Assembly: GCA_016708725.1 (NCBI GenBank)
Contig: JADJFE010000018.1
Span: 1-63,643 of the forward strand
Length of the DNA stretch: 63,643 bases
Source of the DNA: Candidatus Aalborgicola bjergmarkensis
GTDB lineage: Bacteria; Pseudomonadota; Gammaproteobacteria; Burkholderiales; Burkholderiaceae_C
Reading direction: 5' to 3'
Both the position numbers and the translations under genes were made by a program. The notes beneath the pieces were generated by a model, which did not search any database, was not told the DNA's origin, and was given only the letters and a program-made list of their open reading frames with translations. Below are positions 1 to 11,362 of this stretch, piece by piece (the stretch's first letter is position 1; the number at the start of each line of letters is the position of its first letter).

Positions 1-885
1 GGTGGTGGCGTTTTGCATCTCTGGTAAAAATTTAAGCCTTGCGTGTCGCTTGTCCAGCCGATCTCAAATGCTGGAATGTTTCGTGTCAACTCTTGAAACA
101 CGAACCGTAAAGCTCCCAAGGCTTTACCCAGAGTTATGTCCTTAACCCCGATTAAATCAAGCATTCCCAATCAATGACCGTCAGGTCGCGGGTTAGGGGT
201 GCATTGGTCCGCCTTTTCTAACTTGAAAATGAGCTCTCGCCGAACACACAAAATTCCGCCAATCCCGCAACTCTCCACGCCCCTTGACTGGGACGCGATT
301 CAGATTGCGCAGTGGAAAGTTCTCGTCGCGAATTGATGAACCCGCTATGCGGCGCTCATTTGGAGCAGATGAGTGCTAACCCAGAGCTGCTAAACGCAGC
401 ACTTGGCTTGTCCTTCGCGCGAAAACGGTACTCACTGATGCCGAAACCCGTGCCAAACAAGGTACAGGCTGCGCAGGCACAGGCCACCTTGCAGGCATCT
501 AATGCCGCTCAAGTTGGCAACAGTGACGCGCAGACCTTCCCCTGGCCCTTCGCTGCATACTGCTGTCTTTGACAACAGTGTTGGACTTTTTGGGCGAGTT
601 GCTTCACCGGACTGTTGTTCAGTTCGCTGATGCGAAAGCGCACCACAAAAACCTTAGTGGCCACGCCTGGAACCTGTCAAACAGGAACCCGCAGTACCTG
701 TGTATGAAGGAATGAAGTTCCCTGAACTTTACCCTGAACACACGATTCATTAAACCAACGGGTTTGTTTACCTCCGGCCACACCACCATAGAAGGACTCA
801 CCCGCGGGTTGGGTCCTTTTACTCAACCTTTGCGGTCTGCACATCACCGCAAGGGATGTCTGCCCGTCTATCTTTGGAACTGCAG
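1..885. other. No confident gene; possible degraded coding fragment
   Basis: I see no recognisable gene here. A plus-strand reading from an ATG at 230 runs to a TGA near 336. A further open stretch continues in another frame to 572 (MNPLCGAHLEQMSANPELL...), so a single broken gene across 230-572 is possible. No known motif is visible. The position just upstream of broken integrative-element-type genes makes this most likely decayed accessory DNA. Confidence 0.3.
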
Positions 886-1576
886 ATGAATACCGATACA
901 ACACAACCGGTCACCGTACCTCGCAAGAGAGTTACACCAGGCCTCTCCTATCGCATTGAGGAACTATCAAACGTGTACGTGGATGCGTGCATCCGCGATC
1001 AGGACGGCGAAGCCCTCTTCATTTCGGCCTACGGTCGAGATGGAATGCTGATGCACCTGTTGTCGGCGTTTGCCGCTTGGCAACAGTGAACACGGATTTC
1101 GAGACTTTCACCTGGTAGTACCGGGGCGAAAGGCACCTTGTCTCAGTGGGTGACGCCAGTCACCCGGATAAACACTCCGGTCGATTGCCAAAACAGAATC
1201 TGTTTGGGCGATCAGCCAGATGTGGATTTTCAAGAAGATCCTGAATAGTCCTGACATGGCCAACCGCATCTCCTGGGTGCTGGATTACCAAGAAACCAGT
1301 GCACCAGTGGCGCGCGGGTCGATGGTGATGCTGGTGCCGACTTTGACACCCGATGCTGGAATACCTTGCAGCATCTGTCGCCCATTCCGCTTAGACCCAT
1401 GGCGCGAACGCATCATGGCCTGGTGTTGGGAGAAGGGGGTAATGATGGGTTTCAACGCAGGGGCATTTACAACCCCTTGGAACCGTGTCAGCGGTGCGTG
1501 TCAGCCTTGGACAGCACTTTCTAGCAGCGGTCCGAGTGAGATGGTGAAAGCCAAGCAACTGACTTTGGATGAGTAG
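886..1576 (+). pseudogene. Hypothetical accessory gene, split by frameshifts
   Basis: The reading frame opens at ATG 886 (MNTDTTQPVTVPRKRV...) and stops at 1089. Coding-like sequence continues in other frames to 1576, where a second open stretch (1220-1576) contains DPWRERIMAWCWEKGVMMGF. The parts probably belong to one gene of about 230 residues broken at least twice. I do not recognise the family. It lies in the same orientation and just upstream of the broken helicase gene, so the two may have formed one accessory operon of an integrative element. No membrane segment or signal peptide is obvious. Confidence 0.4.
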
Positions 1577-1657
1577 AACGTAGCTTTCCATTTTTCAAAC
1601 CCAGCGAGGAACCTAGCCTCGCGCTGGTTCTCCGTTTTCATTTTCGGAGAACCTTTC

Positions 1658-4185
1658 ATGACAACATTAAATTCCGGCGTTACGCCGTCGTCCTCGATCA
1701 GCCAACCATGGCCAGTTGGATTGCTCAAAGCAAACAACCTGGTGGTGCAAACATAATGGACCTTCTAAAAATTGACGCAGGTAAGTCGCCGGCCGATATT
1801 GAATCAGAGGTGATTGAAGTTGAAACCAACCTGGTGGACAACACTGACACACCCGTGGAAGTGCAAGAGATTGCCCAGGAACCTGAGATTGAATCGTTGG
1901 GAACACGCATAGCAATGGCTGATTTTCTGGATCAGTTTGGTGAAGGCCTGCTAGGAGCAAGTTCGATCTAAACCCACCCGTGTATGCCGGTGCCGTTGAA
2001 GCCCAAAGTCTAATCCACAAAGCACGAGCTGCGGTGATGGATGGATTGAAACGTAAGCCCTTTCATGTGCGCAAGTTGAGGCCGTCCAAGCCGTGTGCAA
2101 GCTTCTGCTTGATCACGGTGAACCGGCAGCGGTTATTAACGCTGAAATGGGCACTGGTAAAACGCTCATGATGGCCGTCTGTGGCCGCAGTGATGCAAGA
2201 GCAGCTACCGCGTACTTTGGTCATATCCCCACCGCACCTTGTCTACAAGTGGCGTCGGAGATTATGGACACGGTGCCCAATGCCAAGGTGTGGGTTCTGA
2301 ATGGACAGGACACTTTGCGCAAGCTTCTTGCGGTAAGGATGGCGTTGCAACGGCAGGGGCGTTAAATCCGAACTCATCGAACCCAGTCGGCCAGAGTTTT
2401 TATTCTGGGTCGAGTGCGTATGCGTATGGGATTTCACTGGAAGCCTTCGTACAACGTAAAACGGGTTTTGGAAAGCGTCAATGATGGGCAGGACACGCAA
2501 GTATTCAAATATGCCTCATGTCCTGACTGCGGGGCCGTGGTAACACAGCCTGACAGTGATGGCGGCGATCACCCCATTTCCTTGGAACTGGCGAACGTCG
2601 TGCTCAGTGACAACCATTGCAAATGCACGCACTGTGGCAGTCAGCTTTGGACCTTGATCCGTAAGGAACAGCGGCCAAATCCATGACTGACTTGGTGATG
2701 GATGCGTTAAAGCAGATGCCGACCATTGGTGAAAAAGACAGCCCAAAGCTGCTCAAAACCTTTGGTGAAGAACTGATCTCCAGCATGCTGGGGGACAATG
2801 TGTACGAATTTCTCAACCTCATGGATGAGAACGGTGACCTGGTGTTTAACGACCGGCAAGCAGCACGCATGGAGCGGCGACTGGCCACTTTGAATTCAGC
2901 ATAGGCGAGGGCGGCTACCAACCAACCGAGTTCATCAAACGCTACTTGCCAAAACACTATTTTGGCTTGTTAGTGGTCGATGAGGGACATGAGTACAAAA
3001 ACGAGGGGCTCTGCGCAAGGTCAAGCCATGGGCGTGTTAGCCAGCCAATGCCGCAAGGTAGTGCTGTTGACCGGTACGTTAATGGGAGGCTATGCCGATG
3101 ACCTGTTCCACCTACTGTGGCGCATGAATCCGGCGCAAATGGTCACTGATGGCTTCAGCCAGCAAATCCGGTTCCATGAGAGCGGGGCCACGATGAACTT
3201 TATGCGTGAACACGGAGTATTAAAGGACATCTACAAGGAGACGGCCAAGGCGCACAGAACCTCAAAAGGTAAAACAGTCAGTCATCGAACCAGTAAAGCA
3301 CCAGGCTTTGGCCCGAAAGGGATCATGCGCTACGTGCTGCCGATAACGGTGTTTCTCAAGCTCAGGACATTGGACAAAGGTACTGCCTCCCTACCAGGAG
3401 TTCTTTACTCCGATCCCAATGACCACTGAACAAGGGGATGCGTATGGACGCATGTCCAGGAGCCTGATTCAACAATTGAAGCAGGCTTTGGTCAAAGGTG
3501 ATGTGACACTGTTGGGTGTTGTGATGAACGTATTGCTGGCCTGGCCAGATTGCAGTTTCAGAAGCGAAACCGTGCGTCACCCTCGAACCAAAGCGGTCTT
3601 GTGTTACCAACCGGCTGTATTCCAAGAAGTGGATGCTAATCCAAGAAGGAGGAGGCATTGATCAAGCTGTGCAAGGAGCAGAAAGAGCAGGGGCGTCGGA
3701 CCCTCGTGTACTCTGTTTATAGCGGGACACGCGATACGACAACCAGGCTAAAAAACCTACTGGAAGCCCAAGGGCTCAAGGTGGTTGTGCTTCGCGCCAG
3801 TGTGGAAGCGGCAAAGCGTGAGGATTGGGTAATGGAGCAGGTTGAACGCGGCATTGATGCTGGTGTACAACCCCGAGCTGGTGAAAACCGGTCTGGATGC
3901 TGGAGTTCCCAACCATCGTGTTTATGCGGTCAGGTTTCAATGTCTACACCGTTCAGCAAGCCGCAAGGCGTAGCTGGCAGGATCGGGCAGAAGAAACACG
4001 TTGAAGTGCACTACCTGGGCTTCCAGGACGGTGCGCAGATGGACTGTTTGAAATTGATGGCCAAGAAAATTGCGGTGTCTCAATCGACTTCGGGCGACAT
4101 GCCGACTCGGTCTGGATGTGTTGAACGATAGCGGGAGAGCATTGAGATGGCCCTGGCCAAGAAGCTGATGGCAGAAAATGCCTGA
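1658..4185 (+). pseudogene. SNF2/DEAD-type helicase, multiply frameshifted
   Basis: This is a large superfamily 2 helicase broken into at least six reading frames. Pieces in order are an acidic N-terminal region (from ATG 1658, with GGAGAA upstream), a Walker A motif AEMGTGKT near 2130-2165, two Cys pairs (CPDCG near 2520 and CTHCG near 2630) that probably bind zinc, a Walker B VVDEGHEYKN near 2975-3000, KVVLLTGTLMGG (motif III-like) near 3055-3090, and a helicase C-terminal part with RIGQKKHVEVHYLGFQDG (motif VI-like) near 3980-4030. It ends ALAKKLMAENA at TGA 4183-4185. Similar helicases are common in integrative and conjugative elements. The breaks may be decay or sequence errors. A rho-independent terminator follows. 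The helicase identity is well supported; the precise role is not. Confidence 0.8.
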
Positions 4186-4270
4186 CGCCAACAGTTAGAA
4201 CCAACCCCGGATGGCTCTGCGCCCTTTGGGTTCGGTGCCATCAGGCACGCTGGAGTGATCTACAAAAACA

Positions 4271-4304
4271 AAAAGCCTCTGCTGTTCTACATCAGGGGCT
4301 TTTT
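4271..4304 (+). terminator. Rho-independent terminator after the helicase gene
   Basis: An 11-bp stem (4271-4281 paired with 4294-4304, one wobble pair) with a 12-base loop carries A-rich left and T-rich right arms. It lies about 85 bases after the helicase stop codon and fits an intrinsic terminator for that plus-strand unit. Confidence 0.7.
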
Positions 4305-4411
4305 CATTTCTGGAATATGCTGTAGCAGAGTATTTTCCAATTCAGGTATGAGCCTGAAGCGGTTGTGAATCGGTGGCTTCTTGTTGGAAGTGCAATATTT
4401 TCAGTGAATTG

Positions 4412-4620
4412 TGTAATATAAACAGTAATTTCAGCCTCCAAGTGAGCAATTTGAGTTCTTTTCACCAAAAAGGCGCTGATTTCTAACAAATTGTTCTGCT
4501 TTTTATAGCGATGAAATGCTGAATTTTGCGTAAATTGCCCAAAAATTCGGCATTTATGGTGTAATTTTTACGTTTTTTGGTCAAAATCGGGAAATTTGCG
4601 ATTTCACTATCTATATTACA
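4412..4620 (-). repeat. MITE-like element, copy 1
   Basis: This 209-bp AT-rich stretch starts TGTAATATA and ends TATATTACA, so it has short terminal inverted repeats. Most of it is repeated in the opposite orientation at 7528-7738. Homology extends a further ~25 bases outside the TGTAATATA end (4388-4411 against 7739-7770). It carries no credible gene. Its right end abuts a truncated hsdS tail, which suggests that insertion of the element cut that gene. Confidence 0.75.
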
Positions 4621-4767
4621 CTTTCGTTGCCAGCACGCGCTGAACAAACCGCCATCGCCGCCATCCTCTCCGACATGGACACCGAACTCGCCGCCCTGCA
4701 AGCCCGTCGCAGCATCAAGCAGGCCATGATGCAGGAGCTGCTGACCGGCAGGATTCGCCTGCTATGA
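4621..4767 (+). pseudogene. hsdS: HsdS C-terminal fragment
   Basis: The 48 or so codons read LPARAEQTAIAAILSDMDTE (start) through QELLTGRIRLL (end), the typical C-terminal conserved helix and tail of type I restriction specificity subunits. The rest of the gene is missing upstream, where the MITE-like element ends at 4620. The stop codon TGA (4765-4767) overlaps the ATG of the following AlbA_2 gene (ATGA), the same hsdS-AlbA_2 coupling seen at 13021-13024. This is therefore a remnant of a second hsd locus in the opposite orientation. Confidence 0.8.
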
Positions 4768-6128
4768 AGGAAAACCAAAACACCGAATGGAAAGAGTCCT
4801 GGCGCGACGACTACCTGCGCTGGGTCTGCGGCTTTGCCAATGCCGAGGGCGGCACGTTGGTGATCGGGCGCAATGACCAAGGTCAGGCCGTGGGCGTGGC
4901 CAACGCGGCCCGGTTGCTGGAAGAAATACCCAACAAGGTGCGCGATGTGCTGGGCATCATGGTCGATGTGAATTTATTGGTGGAGGATGGCAAAGAGCTG
5001 CTGGAGATTGTGGGTGGAGCCCTACCCCAGCCCCATCAGCTACAAGGGCGAGTACCACTTTCGCAGTGGCAGCACCAAGCAGGAGCTGAAAGGTGCGGCA
5101 CTGTCGCACTTTTTGCTGAAAAAGCAGGGGCTGCACTGGGATGGTGTGTCGCTGCCAGGCCTGAAGGTGGCCGATCTGGACACCGGTGCCTTGGCGCTAT
5201 TTCGCCAGCAGGCCGTGCGCAGCCAGCGCTTACCCCAGGAGACGCTGCATGAGCCCGACGCTGCGCTACTGGAGCGCCTGCATTTGCTGGAAGGCGGCGT
5301 GTGTAAGCGTGCCACGGCGCTGCTGTTTCATGCCGATCCGGGGCGCTGGTTTACCGGGGCGTTTGTGAAAACTGGTTTTTTTGAGACCAATGCCGATCTG
5401 CTCTACCAGGATGAAGTCAACGGGCCGCTGCTGTTGCAGGTCAACAAAACCATCGAGGTGCTGCAAGCCAAGTACATGAAGGCGTTGATCAGTACGACGG
5501 TTTGCAGCGCGTGGAAACCTGGCCGGTACCCCTGCCAGCGCTGCGCGAAGCGGTGCTCAATGCGGTGGTGCACAAAGACTACACCAGTGGCGCGCCGATC
5601 CAGATCAGCGTGTATGCCGACAAGCTGATGATCTGGAACTCAGGCCGTTTGTCCCCAGAGTGGACGGTGGAGCGTCTGCTTGGCAAGCACGCCTCTGCAC
5701 CCTTTAACCCGGATGTGGCGAATGCATTTTTCCGTGGTGGGCAAATCGAGTCCTGGGGGCGCGGCATTGAGCGTATGGTGCAGGCCTGTCTGGATGCCGG
5801 TTTGCAGGCGCCGGTTTTGCAATTAGAAGACGGCGGGGTGTGGGTGATGTTTGCGTTTGTGCCAGCCAAACCCCTGGTGAGGGGTGAAAAGTGGGGTGAA
5901 AAGTGGGGTGAAAAGTGGGGTGAAAAAGCCACAGCAACCCGCATGGCCTTATTGCAGGCCATGCGCCGCAACCCACAAATCAGCACCGTGGCGCTGGCAG
6001 CCGTTGCTGGCATGGCCTCGACCAGCGGTGTAGAAAAACATTTGAAAGCCCTGCGCGAAGCCGGTTGCATCCGCCGCGTAGGCCCGGCCAAAGGCGGAAC
6101 CTGGGAAGTGATAGAGGACATTTTGTGA
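4764..6128 (+). pseudogene. Schlafen/AlbA_2 and HATPase_c_4 protein, two frameshifts
   Basis: The N-terminus (NTEWKESWRDDYLRWVCGFA, then GGTLVIGRND) is the AlbA_2/Schlafen-type nucleotide or nucleic-acid binding domain. The middle has the HATPase_c_4 signature (LREAVLNAVVHKDY, IWNSGRLSPEWTVERLLGKH, GGQIESWGRGIERM). The C-terminus looks like a winged helix (STVALAAVAGMASTSGVEKH). The frame is broken twice: an extra G near 5012-5014 (gtgggtgg) and a missing T near 5493. Corrected, it encodes about 455 residues. Such genes often sit inside type I restriction loci as putative regulators or accessory defence factors. A GEKW tandem repeat lies between the ATPase-like and winged-helix parts. The paralogue at 11363-13024 is intact. 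Confidence 0.8.
5882..5930 (+). repeat. 12-bp in-frame tandem repeat (GEKW)
   Basis: About three and a half copies of a GTGAAAAGTGGG unit encode GEKWGEKWGEKWGEK within the AlbA_2-type gene. Because the unit is 12 bp, copy-number change keeps the frame and alters only the length of a charged linker before the winged-helix region. Confidence 0.85.
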
Positions 6129-6255
6129 CCGAACAAGCCCGCTCTGAACGTAAAACGGGCATGGTTCAAATCCAGTGAACACTTTTGTGTGGACAGTGTT
6201 CAGCAAAAAACGTGGTTTTTGAACCATGTCGCAATCTGGCCTGCCAAGGTCATTA

Positions 6256-7221
6256 TCATGCGATGGTCTCAATCGTAATGGCATTGATGGTCACACCTGT
6301 CAGACTCACTCCGCCAAGAACACCTGCATCTGTATCGGGATCGAAATAAATACTGGCTGCGATGGCAAAAGGATCATCTGCAACGACGACTCCCGCCAAG
6401 GCTAGGAATTGTGCTTTGGTGAATACAGTGCCCGTGCCAACATCTTCAAAGACCAGTTTGTCTTTGGCTGTATCAAAGCCGTTAATGGTGACCTCGCCTC
6501 CCGTGGCTTTGGTAGGGCGACCGTTTACCATCTTGTACGGATAGACAAACGCTTCAGCGGCGGCGGTGGCTGTTACTGATCCAGAGGTTAAAGGGGTATT
6601 CATCACACTGCTGGTGTCCTTGATCGGATCACCGGTATCAGCAATGGTGGTGCGGACAAAATCCGCCACTTCGCTGGCGGTCTTGATCGAGGTGGATTGG
6701 GCATTGACTGTGGCCAGCCAAGTACGCGCAGCCACAGCATCGGCAGTACCGCCGTAGGTAGCAGAAAAAGAAGTGCCAGCACCAAAGTTGGCATCAGTCG
6801 TGGGGTGGCCATCAACTGCAACGGTGAACAAGTTAGCATCGCTTAACTTGTTCATGATGGCAAAAGCATCCTCCCCCTTGGTTCCATCAAGGATGTTGCG
6901 CACGATGGTGCCAGCGGTGAAGGTGCCGACCGTAAAGCCATCAACGTAAAACTGTTTGCCAGTTTGGTCGACTGCGCGGCCAAACAAGGCCATATACACC
7001 TTGTCTATCACCTCGCCAATGGTTTGCAAGGTTACAGCGCCGTACAACGCGGTAGATTCCGCGCTGGTGACAAAAGCATCAACAACGGAACCAACATCGC
7101 CGTCATGGGCAAGAATCATCTGGGACCAGAATATCAAACCACCGGGGTCAGCAGGGCGTTGATAGTATGCAATATAGAGTTTTTGGACGTCGTTAAAGTA
7201 GGTAGAAGCGGTAGCGGCCAT
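6256..7221 (-). CDS. DUF4214 domain, RTX/S-layer-type exported protein
   Basis: A 321-residue protein starts at ATG 7221 with GGAG upstream. It carries two DUF4214-type motifs: YIAYYQRPADPGGLIFW near residues 13-29 and VYMALFGRAVDQTGKQFY further on. These match the LYxAxFGRxxDxxG pattern found in S-layer and RTX-like proteins exported by type I systems. The C-terminal third is rich in G, D, T and V, with a GFDTAKDKLVFEDV stretch typical of the C-terminal secretion region, and ends ITIETIA. There is no N-terminal signal peptide, as expected for type I export. No transporter genes are present. A degraded 3' end of a second copy lies just upstream (7329-7400). Confidence 0.85.
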   Translation of the reverse strand: MAATASTYFNDVQKLYIAYYQRPADPGGLIFWSQMILAHDGDVGSVVDAFVTSAESTALYGAVTLQTIGEVIDKVYMALFGRAVDQTGKQFYVDGFTVGTFTAGTIVRNILDGTKGEDAFAIMNKLSDANLFTVAVDGHPTTDANFGAGTSFSATYGGTADAVAARTWLATVNAQSTSIKTASEVADFVRTTIADTGDPIKDTSSVMNTPLTSGSVTATAAAEAFVYPYKMVNGRPTKATGGEVTINGFDTAKDKLVFEDVGTGTVFTKAQFLALAGVVVADDPFAIAASIYFDPDTDAGVLGGVSLTGVTINAITIETIA

Positions 7222-7328
7222 GTGTACTCCGGTGAATAAAGGCTGATCCGGCGCAGATGTCCTAGCAAATGGCGGCTATTTGCTGTGTTGCAGCTGCATC
7301 GTGAAGCTCAAGTTTCTGGGGCCTCAGG

Positions 7329-7400
7329 TCATGGTTTCAATCGTAACGGATAGGAAATCCAACCGCACGACGCCAAATGTCGCATCCTGACCAGTCCTCG
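7329..7400 (-). pseudogene. 3' remnant of a DUF4214-type gene
   Basis: Read on the minus strand, this short stretch encodes TFGVVRLDFLSVTIETM followed by a stop. It resembles the end of the intact neighbour (…ITIETIA) and the usual last strand of DUF4214/RTX proteins. Nothing further upstream of it resembles the family, so it is a residual end left by duplication or replacement. Confidence 0.45.
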
Positions 7401-7527
7401 AAATTCCCATTTTTTCACATTGTGGGGGTCTAAGCCGGAACTCCAGAAAATTCCGTCGCCAATCTACGCACTTCTAAAGATTTCGCAGGGTTGGGCAAGA
7501 GGCGCGTTTGGCTGTCGCTTCAGGATG

Positions 7528-7738
7528 TGTAATATAGATGGTGAAATCGCAAATTTCCCGATTTTGACCAAAAATCGCAAAAATTACACCATAAATGCCG
7601 AGTTTTGGGGCAATTTACGCAAAATTCAGCGATTTTATCGCTGTAAAAAGCTGAGCAATTTGTTGGAAATCAGCGCTTTTTTTTGTGAAAAAAACTCAAA
7701 TTACTCACTTGGCAGCTGAAATCACTGTTTATATTACA
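7528..7738 (+). repeat. MITE-like element, copy 2
   Basis: This 211-bp AT-rich element begins TGTAATATA and ends TATATTACA and is closely similar to the reverse complement of 4412-4620. The two copies flank the hsdS remnant, the AlbA_2 gene and the DUF4214 gene as an inverted pair. No gene is supported inside it. The open frame across it (…CNIDGEIANFPILTKNRKNY) also appears in copy 1, but this is simply conserved DNA. Confidence 0.75.
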
Positions 7739-7831
7739 GCTTTCACTGAAAATGCTACACTTCCAGTGTGCTGTATGCCAGAGCGAGGCCCGCAACTAAA
7801 CGGGTTGAAAACGTCTTGGTCCCATAAATAG

Positions 7832-10800
7832 TCATTGGGGACTACCACCAGTCAACTGATCCCGCACACTCTGCTGCCAGATATGCCGGTACACCAGCTG
7901 CGCCACTTCGGCTTTGTCGTTGGACGTGTAAGGTGGCTCAGGCAGGGTTTGGTAAACGTGGTCAAGAATGAAGGTTTCGACCTCGGCCTGCGTTTGCTCT
8001 TTCTCGGTCCAGCGGTCTAGCGGCGCGATGACTGCCAGCACACCCGCCAACAACTCTTTGCTGGCCTGCTTGATGCGCTCGCGATCTGCCTTGCTGAGGT
8101 CGGCCCGTTGCACCAAGTCAAACAAGGGCCAATTGGTCTTCGCTCAAGCCTTCATCGACAGCGCGGCGTTGCTCATCGTTCAGACTGTTGGCCAGGTCCA
8201 TCAGTTTGGCGAAGGTATCTTCCACCGTGGCACGGTCTTTGTCCTGGTTGTAGGCGGCGATGATTTCCTGGTACTTCTTCTCGTAGTTCATGCGCAGCGG
8301 ATTGGCCGCCAGCATTTGGGCCAGCTTTTCTTCCACGATCTGGCGGATGTCTTCAATCACTGTGGCCTTGCGCTTCACCTTCCTGGCGAACTCATCACGC
8401 AGCTTTTCCATGTTGATCTGCGAGAGGTCCACCGTAAGCCCACTGGCCTGATCGCCACCCGGCCCTTGGGAGGCAATCGCCGTATTGACGATGCGGTGCA
8501 GCAGTTTGAGCAGCTCGCTTACATCCGCCGTGTCGCGCCGCTCGCTGAGCTTTTGTAGATGGCTTCCAGGTTGTCATGGCGCTCGGCATAGATCAATGCG
8601 GAAGGCTCCACCAGCAACGCCTTGAACCGGCTGAACACCACCCGGCGCAAGATTTCATACCGGCGTTTGGATTCATCGCTGGTGTAAACCGCCTCCACCG
8701 CATCGGCCAGCAACTGGATGCGGGCGAACCCTTTGGTGCCCAGCAGGCGGCTCGCCTCAAAGCCCAGCCCACGCAGGTGGGCTTCGGTAACGGTAATAGC
8801 ATCGGCGAGGGCAGCGACTCCCTCCTCAATGGGTGCCACGATTTCAGCTTCGCCACCATCGTCCCCCAGCGCGTACTGCGCCAGTGCTTCGCGCAGACTT
8901 TTGAGCATACCGTTGTAGTCCACGATCAGGCCAAAGTCTTTGCCGGGGTACACGCGGTTGGCGCGGGCAATGGCCTGCATTAGCGTGTGCGCCCGCATAG
9001 GCTTGTCGATGTACAGCGTGGACAGACACTCCACATCAAAGCCAGTGAGCCACATGGCGCACACCACCGCAATGCGAAACGGATGCTTGGGGTTTTTGAA
9101 CGCGGTTTCCACATCCACACGTTGACCGTCTGCCGTCTCAAACCCCAGCTTCATCACTGAACGGTGAGGGATGACGTCAAAACCCCACTTTTGAAGTCAG
9201 CCACCTCGTTTTGCGCTTCGCTGATGATCAGCTCGATGATGGTTTCATCCATCCACGCGGCCTTGGCCAGCAGTCGGTCGCGCTGTGCATGCAGTATCTG
9301 ACGAGCTTCGTCATCAGCGGCGGTGGCTATGGCCGCCAGCTTGGCCTGCGCTTCTAAGCGTACAGCGGCAGCCTTGGCCGTCCACTTCGGCCCAATCAGC
9401 TTGAGCATACGTGCGCAGGTGATCTTGTCGATACACACCAGTATGGCCTTACCGGCTTCCCAGCGGGTGCTGCAATGCTCTACAAAATCGGTGGCAATGC
9501 GGTCCAGCCGTTCATCGGCGGTGATGACTTCGTAGTCTTTGCCCAACAGCTTTTCCAGTAAGGCGGTTTGGTCGGGGTCCAGGTCGGCGGCGTCCACGGC
9601 AACGGAAATGCGGTCGTTCAAATCCAGCTTGGCCAGGCCCAGCTTTTCGCCCCGATTCTCATAAACTAGCTTGACGGTGGCCCCGTCTTCCTCGCTGCGC
9701 TTGAAGTCGTAGCGCGACACATAGTCACCAAAAATGCGCTTGGTCAGCTGGTCGTGCTTGAACAGCGGCGTGCCGGTAAACCCGATGAACGCCGCGTTGG
9801 GCAGCGCCATGCGCATGTTGCGGGCCAGTTTGCCCGATTGGGTGCGGTGCGCCTCATCAGACACAACAATGATGTCGTCGCGCTCACTGTAGGGGGCGTC
9901 GGGCGTCACCTCTTGGTTGAACTTGTGGATCAGGCTGAACACATAGCGGTGGTTTTCGGACAGCAGGCGTTGCAGTTCGCGGCCCGAGCTGGCGCGGGGT
10001 GTCTGCTCGTCGGCGACGCCACAGCCGACAAAGGTCTTGTAAATCTGGCTGTCCAGGTCGTCGCGGTCAGTCATCAGCACAAAGGTAAAGTTGCCCGGAA
10101 CGGTGCGCCGCACCTTTTCGGCAAAGAAGGCCATCGAATACGACTTGCCGCTGCCCTGCGTGTGCCACACCACGCCCAGGCGGCCCAGGTCCGGGTGGGC
10201 GCGCTCGATGATTTGCAGGTACTGCGGTGCAGGCTCGGCAGCAATCGGATAGTCCAACAAACTGTCATTGGCCGCCTTCTCAGTCTCGGCATAAGGCAAC
10301 TCAATGGTGCGATGTATCAGCCGTTTGCCGGTGGGGAATTCCCGCTTCAAAGATTCTTGTCGCACCACGGACGCCACCGCCTGGTTGACACCCAACATCT
10401 GGTGGTTACGCGCCACCACCTTGCGCACGGCCCCCGCCTTGCTGGCATCGAACAAGATGAAGTTTTCCAGAATGTCCAACAGTCGGTCTTTGGCCAACAT
10501 GCCGTTCAGTAACCCCTCGGCGGCCACATTGCCCACATCGGTTTCATTCAGGCGCTTCCACTCGCCAAAATGCTCCCAGGTGCTGGTGATGGAGCCAAAG
10601 CGGGCGTTGTGCCCGTTGCTGACAATCAAGAAGGCGTTGTGGTGAAAGGCATGGGCCACCACGTTCTCGTCCATGTAATCGCGCAGGTTGCCATCAAAGC
10701 CCGCGCGGATGTTCTTGTACACAGCCTTCAGTTCGATGAACACCAGCGGCAGGCCATTCACAAAACACACCAGGTCGGCCCGGCGGTTGTAGTTGGGGGT

Positions 10801-11238
10801 GCGCAGGCCGGTGAGCTTGAGTTCGCGCACCACCAGAAAGCGGTTATTGGCTGGGTTGCGAAAGTCAATCACAGCCGCCTGCGCGTGGCTCAATTGTCCC
10901 TGCGCATTGCGGTAGCTCACAGGCACACCGTCGCGGATCAGCGTGTGAAACGCCTGGTTGTGCTGCAACAGCGAACGCGAAAAGTCGTGGTGCGTCAGCT
11001 TGGTGATGGCCTCTTCAATGGCTGGGGTGGGAAGCTGCGGGTTGAGCCGGACCAGCGCAGAACGCAAGTCGCGCACCAGGACCGCGTCGCGCTCGCTGGT
11101 GCGGCCCAGGGTGCCGGTGGGGCCAAAGGTTTCCTGGTTCCAGGCATAAACACTGTCCCAGGCCAGGGTATGTTCCAAGTGCTCGGCAAAGGTGGCCTGC
11201 ACCAGGCGGTCTTCGCTGTTGATGTCGGTGTAGGCCAT
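7832..11238 (-). pseudogene. hsdR: Type I restriction enzyme HsdR, frameshifted
   Basis: This is the motor and nuclease subunit of the type I restriction system. The start is ATG 11238. The first 694 residues hold the PD-(D/E)xK-type nuclease region (NRRADLVCFVNGLPLVFIEL followed by K), Walker A HTQGSGKS, DEAH motif SDEAHRTQ and motif III-like FIGFTGTPL. The frame then shifts near 9155-9170. A 212-residue segment follows with helicase motifs (WLTGFDVECLSTLYIDKP, MQAIARANRVYPGKDFGLIVDY). Two more shifts near 8530 and 8120 lead into the helical C-terminal domain, which ends at 7832. Joined, the length is about 1,130 residues, normal for this family. If the breaks are real the enzyme is inactive; if they are sequence errors the system is complete. 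Confidence 0.9.
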
Positions 11239-11362
11239 GGGTTCTATCGGACTACGAGATGGGGCATAAAGGACAAACTCGTCACATGTCTTTTATGAAA
11301 ATACAAGCAAATCAATAACTTAGATGGTTTGCATGGCGCAAGGCTAATAGGTTTCATCAAAA

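Noticed and set aside
6160..6190. tRNA fragment (GGTTCAAATCC resembles a T-arm)
   Set aside because: No acceptor stem, anticodon arm or CCA-proximal pairing is found around it, and the motif recurs as part of another repeated sequence.
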